Of a stretch of DNA of 64,000 bases, positions 33,506 through 42,526 are shown piece by piece. Location of the stretch: assembly GCF_902859625.1 (NCBI RefSeq), contig NZ_CADIJX010000002.1:930001-994000 (forward strand), written 5' to 3'. The notes beneath the pieces are model-generated. The model was given only the letters and a program-made list of their open reading frames with translations, was not told the origin of the DNA and ran no database searches. The stretch is from Achromobacter pestifer. GTDB lineage: Bacteria > Pseudomonadota > Gammaproteobacteria > Burkholderiales > Burkholderiaceae_B. Each line of letters starts with the position of its first letter. Position 1 is the first letter of the stretch. Position numbers and translations under genes: made by a program.

Positions 33506-35065
33506 ATGGAAATCTCCAACGTGCCAGCCGCTCAACACCTCATGCCGCCCAAGATTCCGCCCGCTTTGCTGATGACGATAGGCTCGCTGACCTTCATCGA
33601 TTTCCTGCAAAACGGGATGGTCGGGTTTGCTGCCGCGCCCATCATGGGTGAGATCGGCGCCAGCCCCGAGGAATACACCACCGTTGCGGTCATCTACGCC
33701 TGCGTCGCCGTGGTGATGATTGCGCTGCAAGGCTGGCTGGTGCACCACTTGGGCATGCGCCGCTACCTGTTGGCGTCGTTGGGCGCGGCGGCCGCGGGCG
33801 CGGTGATGTGCGCGCTGTCGCTGGGCGAGGCGGGTTTTCTGTTGGGCCGGGTGCTGATGGCGACCGGGTGCGCGGCGATGCTGACGTCATCGCGTCTGAC
33901 GGTGAACCTGATCCCGCCTGGTCCCGCGCGGTTTCAGGGGATCAAAGCGTTGGCGATAGGGCTGTGCACCGGCACCGCGCTGGCGCCTTGGCTGGCGTCG
34001 CTGGCGGTTGATCACGACGGCTGGCCGCTGATGTTCTGGCTGGTGGCTGGATTGTCGGTGCTGGCGATGATTCCGGTCAGCGCGTCCATGCCGGGCAAGG
34101 AAGGCGGGGCGACCGTCACTGGCCAGGCCCGGCTGGCGCCGATTGCCGCGCTGGGACTGGGCAGCTTCTTGCTCTTGCACTCGCTGCAACGCTCTTATTA
34201 CGACTTCTTCAGCGACCGCCATCTGCTGCTGCTTTTCGCCGTGTCCGGCGTGGCGGCGCTGGCGTACTTCGTGCGTTCGGAAACGCGCAACGGCGCCCCG
34301 CTGCTCAGGCTGGGCGGCATGCGGGAAGTGCGCTTTCTGAGCGGCCTGGCGCTCTTCATGTTCTGCTATCTGATGCTGGGCGCCAATGGCTATCTGGTGC
34401 CGCTGATGTTGCAACGCGCGCTGGGGCTGTCCTGGGCCAATGCGGGGATGTTCTTTGCGATGGGCCTGGGGGCAGGGGTGCTGACCTTTGCGGTGATGTC
34501 GCAGTTGCTGGTCCGCTGGCCGTCACCGCGCAAGTTCTTCGTGACGGCATTCCTGTCGCTGGCGGCGTTTGGGGTGTTGATGTCGCGCCTGACGCCCGAG
34601 GCCGACCCGTGGGCCGACGTCTTGCCCGCGCTGGCCTGCTATGGCGCTTTCCTCATGATCGCGATGCCCACCACGGCGATGAACACCTTCGCCGGCCTTG
34701 CCCACGATCCTGCCGTCTTCGCCCATGCGCAGCAGGTGAAGAACATGCTGGCGCAGATCGGGCAGGCGTTGGGCATCATGATGGCGACGGTGGGCCAGCA
34801 GTGGCTGACGTCCGAACACTACAACGTGCTGCAAGCGCGCATTGCCACGGGCAATGCAAACTATGAAGCCGCGAAGGCGCACCTGAGCAGTCTCTATGCG
34901 GCGGTGGCGGACCCGGCCCAGGCGCAGCAGATGGCCATGGCGCAGATCGCGCAGATGCTGAACCAGCAGTCGGCGCTGCTGGCCAATCTGGATCACTTCC
35001 GCGTGCTGGCCGGTCTGGCGCTGGTTGGGGCAGTGGTCAGCCTGACGCAGCGGGTGTTCCGCTAG
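33506..35065 (+). CDS. MFS transporter, DHA2 (14-helix) drug-efflux type
   Basis: 519 residues from ATG 33506; an upstream TTG at 33467 would lie across the operator and is unlikely. About fourteen membrane helices are predicted. Recognisable segments are FIDFLQNGMVGFAAAPIMGE, LGRVLMATGCAAMLTSSRL and MPTTAMNTFAGLAH. The long hydrophilic stretch after residue 440 is common in DHA2/EmrB-like pumps. Control by the adjacent MarR protein suggests export of a toxic aromatic compound or antibiotic. No membrane-fusion partner is adjacent. Confidence 0.87.
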   Translation: MEISNVPAAQHLMPPKIPPALLMTIGSLTFIDFLQNGMVGFAAAPIMGEIGASPEEYTTVAVIYACVAVVMIALQGWLVHHLGMRRYLLASLGAAAAGAVMCALSLGEAGFLLGRVLMATGCAAMLTSSRLTVNLIPPGPARFQGIKALAIGLCTGTALAPWLASLAVDHDGWPLMFWLVAGLSVLAMIPVSASMPGKEGGATVTGQARLAPIAALGLGSFLLLHSLQRSYYDFFSDRHLLLLFAVSGVAALAYFVRSETRNGAPLLRLGGMREVRFLSGLALFMFCYLMLGANGYLVPLMLQRALGLSWANAGMFFAMGLGAGVLTFAVMSQLLVRWPSPRKFFVTAFLSLAAFGVLMSRLTPEADPWADVLPALACYGAFLMIAMPTTAMNTFAGLAHDPAVFAHAQQVKNMLAQIGQALGIMMATVGQQWLTSEHYNVLQARIATGNANYEAAKAHLSSLYAAVADPAQAQQMAMAQIAQMLNQQSALLANLDHFRVLAGLALVGAVVSLTQRVFR

Positions 35066-35095
35066 GCAGCGGCCCGCCATCCATTGCTCCATCCG

Positions 35096-35443
35096 TCAGG
35101 CGATTTCAACGCAGTCCCCGTTGAACCGCGCCTGCCAGGTGCGCAGCCATTGGTCCGGGTACTGCACGCAACTGCCGTCCGCCAGCCGAAAGTGCTGCTT
35201 GTAGAGCGGTGACGCCACCACCAGCTCGCCGCTGAGATGGCCGACGAGACCACGGCCGATGACGTTCGCGCCTGATTTCGGGTCGCGGTTTTCGACCGCG
35301 TACAGGCCGTCGTCTTCGGCGTTGGGCAGGTAGAACAAGGCGATCTGTTCACCGTCCACCAGGGCCACCACGCCCGAGTGAGCCACCAGATCCTGGCGCA
35401 AGCAGGCGTGGCGCCAGTGGGTGCAATCCTTGGGCGCGTTCAT
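35096..35443 (-). CDS. nirD: Assimilatory nitrite reductase (NADH) small subunit
   Basis: 115 residues, Rieske-like fold without the Cys/His cluster ligands, as normal for NirD. Features include GVVALVDGEQIALFYLP, YAVENRDPKSGANVIGRGLV and a C-terminal LYKQHFRLADGSCVQYPD. The start overlaps the nirB stop (ATGA). It stabilises NirB in cytoplasmic NADH-dependent reduction of nitrite to ammonium. Confidence 0.93.
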   Translation of the reverse strand: MNAPKDCTHWRHACLRQDLVAHSGVVALVDGEQIALFYLPNAEDDGLYAVENRDPKSGANVIGRGLVGHLSGELVVASPLYKQHFRLADGSCVQYPDQWLRTWQARFNGDCVEIA

Positions 35444-38004
35444 CAGGCGATCTCCTCGGCGATGGGGATGACGCGCGACGGCACGCGCGCCGGGGCGGGA
35501 CGGGGTTGGCCCCGTTCCTGCACGAATTGGATGTCGGGGTCGCCGCTACGATCGTTCACGAAGGTGCGGAAGCGTTTGAGCTTTTCAGGGTCACCCAGGG
35601 CGTTGGCCCACTCGCATTCATAGCGGTCCACCACCTGCTGCATCTGCAAGTCCAGTTCAGCGCCCAGTCCCAGGCTATCGTTCAGCACCACGTCCTTCAG
35701 ATAGTCCAGGCCGCCTTCCAGCGATTCACGCCAGACGGACGTGCGTTGCAGCTTGTCGGCGGTGCGTATGTAGAACATCAGCACGCGGTCAATGGTGCGG
35801 ATCAACGCGGCATCGTCCAGGTCGGTGGCGAACAGTTCGGCGTGGCGCGGGCGCATGCCTCCGTTTCCGCACACGTAGAGGTTCCAGCCGTTTTCGGTGG
35901 CGATCACGCCGATGTCCTTGCTTTGCGCTTCAGCGCATTCGCGCGTGCAGCCCGATACCGCGAATTTCAGCTTGTGCGGGGACCGCAGGCCCTTGTAGCG
36001 GTGTTCGATGTCCAGCGCCATCTGCACGCTGTCTTGAACGCCATAGCGGCACCAGGTGCTGCCCACGCAGGACTTCACGGTGCGGGTGGACTTGCCGTAG
36101 GCGTGCCCGGTTTCAAAGCCGGCGGCGATCAATTCGGCCCAGATGTCCGGCAGTTCATGCAGCTGCGCGCCGAACAGGTCGATGCGCTGGCCGCCCGTGA
36201 TCTTGGTGTAAAGCTGATACTTCTTGGCTACCGCGCCGATGGCGATCAGGCCATCGGGCGTGATCTCGCCGGCCGGGATGCGCGGCACGACCGAATAGGT
36301 GCCGTTCTTCTGCATATTGGCCATGAAGGTGTCATTGGTGTCTTGCAGCGGCACCAGGTGCGGTTCCTGGATGGGCCGGTTCCAGCACGACGCCAGGATG
36401 GACCCGACGGCTGGCTTGCAGATGTCGCAGCCTACGTGCCCGCGGCCGTGGCTGGCCAGCAGCGCCTCGAAGGTTTCGATGCCGCCCACGCGCACAATCG
36501 CGTAAAGCTCCTGGCGCGTGTAGGCGAAGTGCTCGCACAGGCTTTTATCGACGGCGACGCCGCGGCTGGCCAGTTCATGTTCCACCACCTGCTTGAGCAA
36601 CCCGGCGCAGCCGCCGCAACCGGAAGCGGCCTTGGTGCAGGTTTTGACACCGGCCAGATCGGTGCAGCCGCCGTCGATGGCCGCGCTGACCGCGCCTTTG
36701 CTGACGTTGTGACAGGAGCAGATGGTGGCGGTGGCCGGCAGCGCATCCACGCCCAAAGCCGGGGCGGCCTTGCCTAGCGGCAAGATCAGGCTGGCGGGAT
36801 CGGCGGGCGGCGCGATGCCGTTCTGCACGTACTGCAATAGCGTGTCGTAATAGCGGTTGTCACCCACCAGCACGGCGCCCAGGACGCGCTTGCCATCGGC
36901 GGACACCACCAGCCTGCGGTAACTGGAACCGGCTTCGTCGATGTAGCGGTAGCTGCGCGCGCCTGGCGTCGCGCCGTGGGCGTCGCCGATGGACCCTACA
37001 TCCACGCCCAGCAGTTTCAGCTTCGTGGACATGTCGGCGCCGGAGAACGGCGGTTCCGGCGTGTCGCACAGGTCGGCGGCCGCGATGCGCGCCATCTGGT
37101 AGCCCGGCGCCACCAGGCCGAACACGCTGCCATTCCAGGCCGCGCATTCTCCAATGGCGTAGATATCTTCGTCGCTGCTGCGGCAGCGGTCGTCGATCGC
37201 CACGCCACCACGTTCGGCCAGCGCCAGGCTGGCCTTGCGCGCCAGCGTGACTTGCGGGCGAATGCCCGCCGAGAACACGATCAGGTCGGTCTCAAGCGGT
37301 GCGCCTTCGGCAAAGCGCATGCGATAGCGGTATTGCGTGCCGGGCTTGATGTCTTGCGTGGCGCGCGACAGATGCACGCCAACGCCCAGCGTCTCGATGC
37401 GTGCGCGTAGCGCGTTGCCGCCTTCCTCGTCCAGCTGCACCGGCATCAGGCGCGGCGCGAACTCCACCACATGCGCTTCCAGATTCAGCGACTTCAGCGC
37501 ATTGGCGGCCTCCAGCCCAAGCAAGCCGCCACCCACCACCACCCCGCGCCGCGCACCGCTGGCGGCCGCACGGATCAGGTCCAGGTCGTCGATGGTTCGG
37601 TACACCAGACGCGACGCGCCTTCCGCGCCCGCGATGGGCGGCACGAAGGGATAAGAGCCGGTGGCCAGCACCAGCTTGTCGTAGGCGGTGCGGCCTTGGG
37701 CCGTCACGATCTCCCGCGCGTGGCGGTCGATTTCCAGCACCGGTTCGCCCAAATGCAGCGTCAGTCCCGCTTGCGCATAGAACGCCGCGTCGCTCATCGC
37801 CATCGACTCGGCATCGCGTCCATTCAGGTATTCGGAGAGATGCACGCGGTCATAGGCGCGGCGGGACTCTTCGCCGTAAACATGGATGCGATAGCGTTCC
37901 AGCGCCCCGCGGGCGATCAACTGTTCGACGCAATGGTGGCCCACCATGCCGTTGCCGATCACGATCAGGGTCTGCAAGGAATCGGGAGTGGCCGCTGCTT
38001 TCAT
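35443..38004 (-). CDS. nirB: Assimilatory nitrite reductase (NADH) large subunit
   Basis: 853 residues from ATG 38004. Order of domains: FAD/NADH oxidoreductase (VIGNGMVGHHCVEQLI; GVVVGGGLLGLEAANAL), BFD-type [2Fe-2S] region (ICSCHNVSKGAV then TCTKAASGCGGCAGL), and the sulfite/nitrite reductase domain with siroheme and [4Fe-4S] ligands CVGSTWC and CTRECAEAQ. It reduces nitrite to ammonium for nitrogen assimilation. No nitrate reductase gene follows; that step must be encoded elsewhere. Expression is probably nitrogen controlled: a sigma-54 promoter and a leader terminator lie just upstream. Confidence 0.95.
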   Translation of the reverse strand: MKAAATPDSLQTLIVIGNGMVGHHCVEQLIARGALERYRIHVYGEESRRAYDRVHLSEYLNGRDAESMAMSDAAFYAQAGLTLHLGEPVLEIDRHAREIVTAQGRTAYDKLVLATGSYPFVPPIAGAEGASRLVYRTIDDLDLIRAAASGARRGVVVGGGLLGLEAANALKSLNLEAHVVEFAPRLMPVQLDEEGGNALRARIETLGVGVHLSRATQDIKPGTQYRYRMRFAEGAPLETDLIVFSAGIRPQVTLARKASLALAERGGVAIDDRCRSSDEDIYAIGECAAWNGSVFGLVAPGYQMARIAAADLCDTPEPPFSGADMSTKLKLLGVDVGSIGDAHGATPGARSYRYIDEAGSSYRRLVVSADGKRVLGAVLVGDNRYYDTLLQYVQNGIAPPADPASLILPLGKAAPALGVDALPATATICSCHNVSKGAVSAAIDGGCTDLAGVKTCTKAASGCGGCAGLLKQVVEHELASRGVAVDKSLCEHFAYTRQELYAIVRVGGIETFEALLASHGRGHVGCDICKPAVGSILASCWNRPIQEPHLVPLQDTNDTFMANMQKNGTYSVVPRIPAGEITPDGLIAIGAVAKKYQLYTKITGGQRIDLFGAQLHELPDIWAELIAAGFETGHAYGKSTRTVKSCVGSTWCRYGVQDSVQMALDIEHRYKGLRSPHKLKFAVSGCTRECAEAQSKDIGVIATENGWNLYVCGNGGMRPRHAELFATDLDDAALIRTIDRVLMFYIRTADKLQRTSVWRESLEGGLDYLKDVVLNDSLGLGAELDLQMQQVVDRYECEWANALGDPEKLKRFRTFVNDRSGDPDIQFVQERGQPRPAPARVPSRVIPIAEEIA

Positions 38005-38033
38005 GGGTATCCTCAAGTCTTGGATAGGCGATT

Positions 38034-38079
38034 CAAAAAGGCAAAAGGCGCCCCTGGACCTTTCGGTCGGGGCGCCTTT
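38034..38079 (-). terminator. Terminator-type hairpin in the nirB leader (candidate attenuator)
   Basis: Read on the minus strand, AAAGGCGCCCC and GGGGCGCCTTT pair over 11 bp; inside them GACC and GGTC enclose a GAAA tetraloop. The RNA continues TGCCTTTTT, giving two U-tracts. It ends about 30 bases before the nirB start codon and follows the sigma-54 promoter, so it should stop transcription of nirBD unless antitermination occurs. NasT/NasR-type ANTAR proteins act this way on nitrate and nitrite assimilation leaders in other proteobacteria. Confidence 0.8.
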
Positions 38080-38130
38080 GCCGGGACTGCTCAAGTTGTG
38101 ATGCGGGCGTCGCTGCCTGCCAGGGAAACT

Positions 38131-38147
38131 AAGCAAGGACCGTGCCA
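38131..38147 (-). promoter_or_regulatory. Sigma-54 promoter of nirBD
   Basis: On the minus strand the sequence is TGGCACGGTCCTTGCTT, matching the -24 TGGCAC and -12 TTGC elements with the required five-base spacing. Transcription would start near 38121, about 117 bases before nirB. The interval up to 38361 holds GTGC-rich dyads such as GTGCG-N4-CGCAC (38294-38307) that could bind an enhancer protein such as NtrC, but the half-sites face opposite to the usual NtrC arrangement. No gene is seen in 38148-38361. Confidence 0.8.
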
Positions 38148-38361
38148 GAAAGCCGGGAGGGAGGCCGCACAGCGGGAATGGTTGGTCGCCTCAGAGGGAA
38201 AAGCGGCGGGTGAGCCATGAAGTGAAGGGCGGCCGCATGAAGTTGGCCGGTGCCGGGCGTGCGGCCAATGCCTCAAACTGGTGCAATGCGTTGTGCGTCG
38301 TCGCACCGTATTGGCGCGGCCCGACACCCTGCTGCTGTGACGGCCGAGTTCTGACCGCGCG

Positions 38362-39357
38362 CTATCGGGCGAGTGCCTTTTGCAGCCTGGCTTGCCATTG
38401 CTGGGGAGTCATGAGCGAGGCGCTGTTCCATTGGCCTTCGGCTTGAGGCCCAAGACCGTACACCGGCTCGTACATCTGCCAAACCAGCGCTTGCGGCGGA
38501 TTGTCGCGAAAGCTGGCTGATTCCAGGTATTCCAGCAACACGACCCACGGGCCGACATTGCCGGATTTCCAATTCAGGGTCACGGGCCGGTCAATGCCGT
38601 TCGAAAGCTTCTGCGGAAATCCATAATAGGCCTGCACCATGCTGTGCCCGGTCACGTGGACCGGTGCCTTGCCGCTGTCCAGCAGCGGCAGCGATTCTGC
38701 GGCATAGCGCACGGTGAAGGTCTCGCGGCCAACGGCGGCGCGTTGCTCGGGTGGCAGGAACAAGTCAGCCAGATCGCCATAGCGGCGTTCCCGCTTGACG
38801 TTGCCCAACGGCATGCCAGACCCGGGTTCGCCGGCCAGTTTTGGCACCGCCTGCTTGATACGCGCTGCGATTGCCGTGGCCGTTGCGTCCGAGGCTGCCA
38901 AGGTCCAATGCTGATCGCTGCGGTAGTAGACGTCCACGCCGGAGGCGCGCAGGTCCGAGAACAAGGTCTTGGCATTCAGCGCATCGATGTTCGCCTTGCG
39001 CAACGAGCCGAGAATGGTCTCGTAGCGTTTCCGCACCGAGTCGTTTACCGTCTTGCCCGCGGGCAAGCGGTCTTCATAGAACCGCACCTTGTCGGGCAGG
39101 ACCAGCAGTTCCAGATGAACGCCGCGCGCGGCCAACCGCGTCTTTGCATCGGCGATCAGCCGCGTGGAGGCATCGATGGCTTTGGCGTCCGCATCGTCCA
39201 GGCTTGCCCACGCAGGGAAAAGCCAGCCATCCTTGCCAATGATGACGATGGTGGATTCGGTCTGGGCATGGGCCGAGCCAACGGCTAGCAGCGACAGGGC
39301 AAGAGCCAACAGCCGCCTGCGCGAATGATCGGGAATTGCTAGGGAAAGGGATTTCAT
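38362..39357 (-). CDS. AlgX/AlgJ-like SGNH acetyltransferase-family protein, secreted
   Basis: 331 residues from ATG 39357, with a signal peptide (RRRLLALALSLLAVGSAHAQ). The domain follows AlgX/AlgJ: GKDGWLFPAW early on, the Asp-His pair in YRSDQHW (Asp148, His150) and the nucleophile region VTGHSMVQ with Ser239 where AlgX has GDSF. Such enzymes transfer acetyl groups to exported polysaccharide in the periplasm. The usual membrane acyltransferase partner (AlgI-like MBOAT) is absent, so this is an orphan; its acceptor is unknown. Confidence 0.75.
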   Translation of the reverse strand: MKSLSLAIPDHSRRRLLALALSLLAVGSAHAQTESTIVIIGKDGWLFPAWASLDDADAKAIDASTRLIADAKTRLAARGVHLELLVLPDKVRFYEDRLPAGKTVNDSVRKRYETILGSLRKANIDALNAKTLFSDLRASGVDVYYRSDQHWTLAASDATATAIAARIKQAVPKLAGEPGSGMPLGNVKRERRYGDLADLFLPPEQRAAVGRETFTVRYAAESLPLLDSGKAPVHVTGHSMVQAYYGFPQKLSNGIDRPVTLNWKSGNVGPWVVLLEYLESASFRDNPPQALVWQMYEPVYGLGPQAEGQWNSASLMTPQQWQARLQKALAR

Positions 39358-39536
39358 GACTTGATCAGAATGTCTTCTTATGTGGCGTGGGCGGAAAGCC
39401 CATTGACCGTCGAGCAAAACAATCCACGTGCAGGATATCAAACCCTGGGAATTGCAGCCGCGCGCGACCGTTCGCCAGGCGATACCCGGCCAGGGAGTAG
39501 ACTGGCTGCCTCTTTATGCCTTTCGAGTGCCTATCT

Positions 39537-39911
39537 ATGCTGGTTAAAGCTCTGCGTGTCGGTTTGGGTCAATTGATTGTGGCGGGCGATGCGCTGACGC
39601 GCCCGCGTCCGCAACAGCGTTCGGCGCAAGGCCAGGCGACGGTCAACACGGAAGCGGCCGCGCTGTCGCTCTATCAATTTCACGCTTGCCCGTTTTGCGT
39701 CAAGACCCGGCGTGCCATCCACAAGCTGAATGCCCCGATCGCGCTGCACGACGTCAAGCGCGATCCCCTGGCGCGCGAGCAACTGCTGGCGGGAGGAGGG
39801 CGGGTGAAAGTGCCTTGCCTGCGGATCGAAGAGGCGGGCGGCACACGCTGGATGTATGAATCCAGCGATATCATTGCCTACCTTGAACAGCGCTTCGCCA
39901 GCGTGACCTGA
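39537..39911 (+). CDS. Glutaredoxin-family protein with N-terminal hydrophobic extension
   Basis: 124 residues. A hydrophobic leader (residues 2-18, LVKALRVGLGQLIVAGD) precedes a glutaredoxin/GST-N fold with the redox motif CPFC (Cys51, Cys54) in LYQFHACPFCVKTRR, and the glutathione-binding elements VKVPCL and YESSDIIAYLEQ. The leader could anchor it to the membrane. It probably reduces disulfides or mixed disulfides with glutathione. ATG 39516 is an alternative start. Clear family, unknown partner. Confidence 0.82.
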   Translation: MLVKALRVGLGQLIVAGDALTRPRPQQRSAQGQATVNTEAAALSLYQFHACPFCVKTRRAIHKLNAPIALHDVKRDPLAREQLLAGGGRVKVPCLRIEEAGGTRWMYESSDIIAYLEQRFASVT

Positions 39912-39926
39912 ACCGGGACCCACGGC

Positions 39927-40346
39927 ATGAAGCAAGCCTACCGATTGGCAGTGACGTTATGCGCAGCCGGCCTGTTGGCGGGCTGCGACCCCACGCTTCC
40001 TCCGCCACCAGCAGGGTCGAAGCTGACCGCCGAGACCATCGCCACCAACAATACGCCACCAGAACTGCAATTCAAGGGCACGCTGGCAGGCAAGCCGATT
40101 CACTTGTTGATGAACGAATGCAAGGTCTACAAAGTTGACCCGGCCGAAGGCGACAACGTGGCCTGGACCTTGGTATTGGAAGGCGATTTCTACCCGCTGC
40201 CGACGATCTGCATTCGCCAATCACTGACCGAGAGCAAGGGCCGCGTGACAGCCTTCATCGGCCGGCAGGCGTTTGGTGCAGGAGGATGCTGCACCGGCAC
40301 TCCCGAATACCGGTCGGCCGATGGGCTGAACTGGAAACCGCACTGA
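39927..40346 (+). CDS. Small lipoprotein of unknown function
   Basis: 139 residues. The signal peptide ends in LLAGC, a good lipobox with the lipidated Cys at residue 20, followed by a Pro-rich spacer. The mature part contains five further cysteines, including a CC pair near the C-terminus (GAGGCCTGTP), which suggests disulfide bonds in the periplasm. It follows the glutaredoxin gene by 15 bases and may be cotranscribed. No family recognised. Confidence 0.75.
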   Translation: MKQAYRLAVTLCAAGLLAGCDPTLPPPPAGSKLTAETIATNNTPPELQFKGTLAGKPIHLLMNECKVYKVDPAEGDNVAWTLVLEGDFYPLPTICIRQSLTESKGRVTAFIGRQAFGAGGCCTGTPEYRSADGLNWKPH

Positions 40347-40352
40347 ATCTCT

Positions 40353-40832
40353 TCAGCCGCGCCGGGCGGCCTCGATCGCGCTGATATCGATCTTCTGCAT
40401 GGTCATCATGGCGTCGAAGGCACGCTTGGCCACCGCAGGGTCCGGGTCGGTGACCGCGGCCGACAGGATGCGCGGCGTGATCTGCCACGACAGCCCCCAC
40501 TTGTCCTTGCACCAGCCGCACTCGCTTTCCGTGCCGCCATTGTTAACGATCGCATTCCACAGGCGGTCGGTTTCTTCCTGGTTGTCGGTGGCGACCTGAA
40601 ACGAGAAGGCTTCGCTGTGTTTGAACGCCGGGCCGCCGTTCAAACCCAGACACGGGATGCCCATGACGGTGAACTCCACCGTCAAGACATCGCCTTGTTT
40701 GCCGGCGGGATAGTCGCCGGGGGCGCGATGGACGGCCTTGACCGCGCTGTCCGGGAAGGTCTTGGCGTAGAACGTCGCGGCGTCCAGTGCGGTGCCGTTG
40801 TACCAAAGGCAAATCGTATTTTTGCTGACCAT
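40353..40832 (-). CDS. VOC family protein, PhnB/3-demethylubiquinone methyltransferase-like domain
   Basis: 159 residues from ATG 40832, with AGGAGA well placed upstream. The PhnB-type pattern is visible: ICLWYNGTALDAATFYAKTF at the N-terminus, FTVMGIPCLGLNGGP in the middle and GWCKDKWGLSWQITPR at the C-terminal end. These proteins are small metal-free or metal-binding VOC members of largely unknown function; the 3-demethylubiquinone label attached to the family is historical. Confidence 0.82.
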   Translation of the reverse strand: MVSKNTICLWYNGTALDAATFYAKTFPDSAVKAVHRAPGDYPAGKQGDVLTVEFTVMGIPCLGLNGGPAFKHSEAFSFQVATDNQEETDRLWNAIVNNGGTESECGWCKDKWGLSWQITPRILSAAVTDPDPAVAKRAFDAMMTMQKIDISAIEAARRG

Positions 40833-40912
40833 CGTATGTCTCCTGGGTGGGTAGTCACTACGGTTCAACCGCCTGAGGTGGCGCCGGGCGTCCTTGATGC
40901 ATGTGGCAACCG

Positions 40913-41512
40913 TCAGCCTGCCAATACCTGCTCCAACTTGGCCTTCAGTGAGGTGGCCGCCTGTGGCGCGCGCGCCAGCCCCGATTGGGCAAAGTCGCGC
41001 GCACGGTCGGATTCACCCAGATGGCGCGCGATACGCGCCAGATTCAGTGTCTTGGCTGGGTGAATCTCATCGGGATCGGTTTCTTGCAGCAAGCGTTGGC
41101 AACTGGCGGGATAGTCGCCGTATTGCGCAAAGAACGCATGCCCTTGCCGGGCCCATTCGCTGACGATGAATTCCACGTTCTCTTCCGCCTGCGCCGGGTC
41201 CGTGCCATAGGCCCAGCCGAAAGCCTCGCCGGGCGGGGGATCAATGCGATCACGGAAGACGCAATGCGATTCTTCGATCTCGGCGGGTGGGACGAATGAG
41301 CCGCCTTCACAAGGCAGGAAATCGAAATGCGCACCCAGGTTGAGATAGCACGCCTTGCCGCCGCTGGCGGCCTGGACGTTGAAGACGTGGACAATCGGAC
41401 CTTGAATGCGCCGCAGCGTTTGACCGGACCCCTCGAATCCTTCCGCATGAAGGACGGGGTAGAGCTTTTTCGTCAGTAATTTGAGAAACGCGGTTCGGGT
41501 CATGGTAGCCAT
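40913..41512 (-). CDS. DUF4304 family protein
   Basis: 199 residues. The N-terminal region LLTKKLYPVLHAEGFEGSGQ, then RRIQGPIVHVFNVQ and CYLNLGAHFDF, matches the DUF4304 pattern found in many bacterial single-domain proteins, sometimes linked to immunity or contact systems. The C-terminal 60 residues are helical and resemble a tetratricopeptide-like pair (LNLARIARHLGESDRARDFA). No toxin or secretion gene is close. An internal ATG three codons on is an alternative start. Confidence 0.7.
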   Translation of the reverse strand: MATMTRTAFLKLLTKKLYPVLHAEGFEGSGQTLRRIQGPIVHVFNVQAASGGKACYLNLGAHFDFLPCEGGSFVPPAEIEESHCVFRDRIDPPPGEAFGWAYGTDPAQAEENVEFIVSEWARQGHAFFAQYGDYPASCQRLLQETDPDEIHPAKTLNLARIARHLGESDRARDFAQSGLARAPQAATSLKAKLEQVLAG

Positions 41513-41614
41513 GTCGATGATGGGTTCAATGGGTTCGGGACATTATTGAACTGTCGTGCAACGCGGGTCGTGCGGAAAATCGTGACATTTGAAACGGAAA
41601 TTGGCGGCGCATGC

Positions 41615-42502
41615 TTAACCGAACGCCGCCTGTACCGCATCGAAGGCGGCGTCCACCAACGGATCATCACGCCGGGACGCCAGGGTAACGAAGGACAGCT
41701 CGGCCTGGATCGTCAGGCCCTTCACCAGCAACAGGCCATTGGCCTGGGATTCCCGCAGCGCGATGGAATCCCGCGCCAGCGACAAGCCGACGCCCGAGCG
41801 CACCAGATCCAGCATCGAGGCCTCTTGATCCACTTCCGCCACCGCGTTGGGCGCAAGCCCCAATGAGGCGAATTTGTCGGCCAGCAGGCGGTGATGTACG
41901 GAATCGGGCGGCGTCCAGATCCATGGCAATGCGGCGATCTCGGTCCAGCCGCGCCCCGCCACCTGCGCGCCCCAGCCCTTGGGGGCCACCACGTAATAGG
42001 CGAACGATGCCAGCGGCAATGCCTCAAGGCCAGGCTGGACGCTGGCGGAGGCATGCGGACCAAGCGAAAACCCCACATCCAGATCCCCGGCCCGCACCTG
42101 CCTGCTCACCGACCCCGACATGCCATGGCGCAGCGTAGGGCGGATTTTCGGATAGTGCGCCACCAGGTATTGCAAGGTGGCGCCCAGACGCAGGAATTCA
42201 GGGTCAAGAATGGTGCCGATGCGCAATTCGCCCTGCACCGTGTCGCGCAGGGCGCTGATGGCGCGCTGAAAGTCGTCCAGCGCGTCCAGGATGCGCAGCG
42301 CGGACGGCAACAACGCCCGGCCATCCGCATTGGGCGCAAGCCCCTGCGCCGTGCGTGAGAACAGCGTCAGATCCAGCGATTCCTGGAAATTCTTCAGTTG
42401 CAGGCTGAGCGCGGGTTGGGTCAGGTGCAGGTGTTCGGCTGCGCGGGTCAGATTGCCTTCGCGCGCCACGGCGGCAAAGGTCCGAATGTGCTTCAGGTCC
42501 AT
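41615..42502 (-). CDS. LysR-family transcriptional regulator, divergent from GMC oxidoreductase
   Basis: 295 residues. Helix-turn-helix at residues 16-40 (GNLTRAAEHLHLTQPALSLQLKNFQ), then an effector domain with GELRIGTILDPEFLRLG. It is divergently arranged with the GMC oxidoreductase gene and the 190-base interval between them contains a LysR-type dyad, so regulation of that gene is likely. Confidence 0.92.
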   Translation of the reverse strand: MDLKHIRTFAAVAREGNLTRAAEHLHLTQPALSLQLKNFQESLDLTLFSRTAQGLAPNADGRALLPSALRILDALDDFQRAISALRDTVQGELRIGTILDPEFLRLGATLQYLVAHYPKIRPTLRHGMSGSVSRQVRAGDLDVGFSLGPHASASVQPGLEALPLASFAYYVVAPKGWGAQVAGRGWTEIAALPWIWTPPDSVHHRLLADKFASLGLAPNAVAEVDQEASMLDLVRSGVGLSLARDSIALRESQANGLLLVKGLTIQAELSFVTLASRRDDPLVDAAFDAVQAAFG

Positions 42503-42526
42503 GGCGATGTCCGGCAGTAGGGATGT

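Noticed and set aside
38280-38309. GTGC-rich dyads upstream of the nirB sigma-54 promoter as an NtrC enhancer
   Set aside because: The half-sites GGTGC and GCACC face outward, opposite to the GCACC-N5-GGTGC arrangement of NtrC sites, so the match is not good enough to call.
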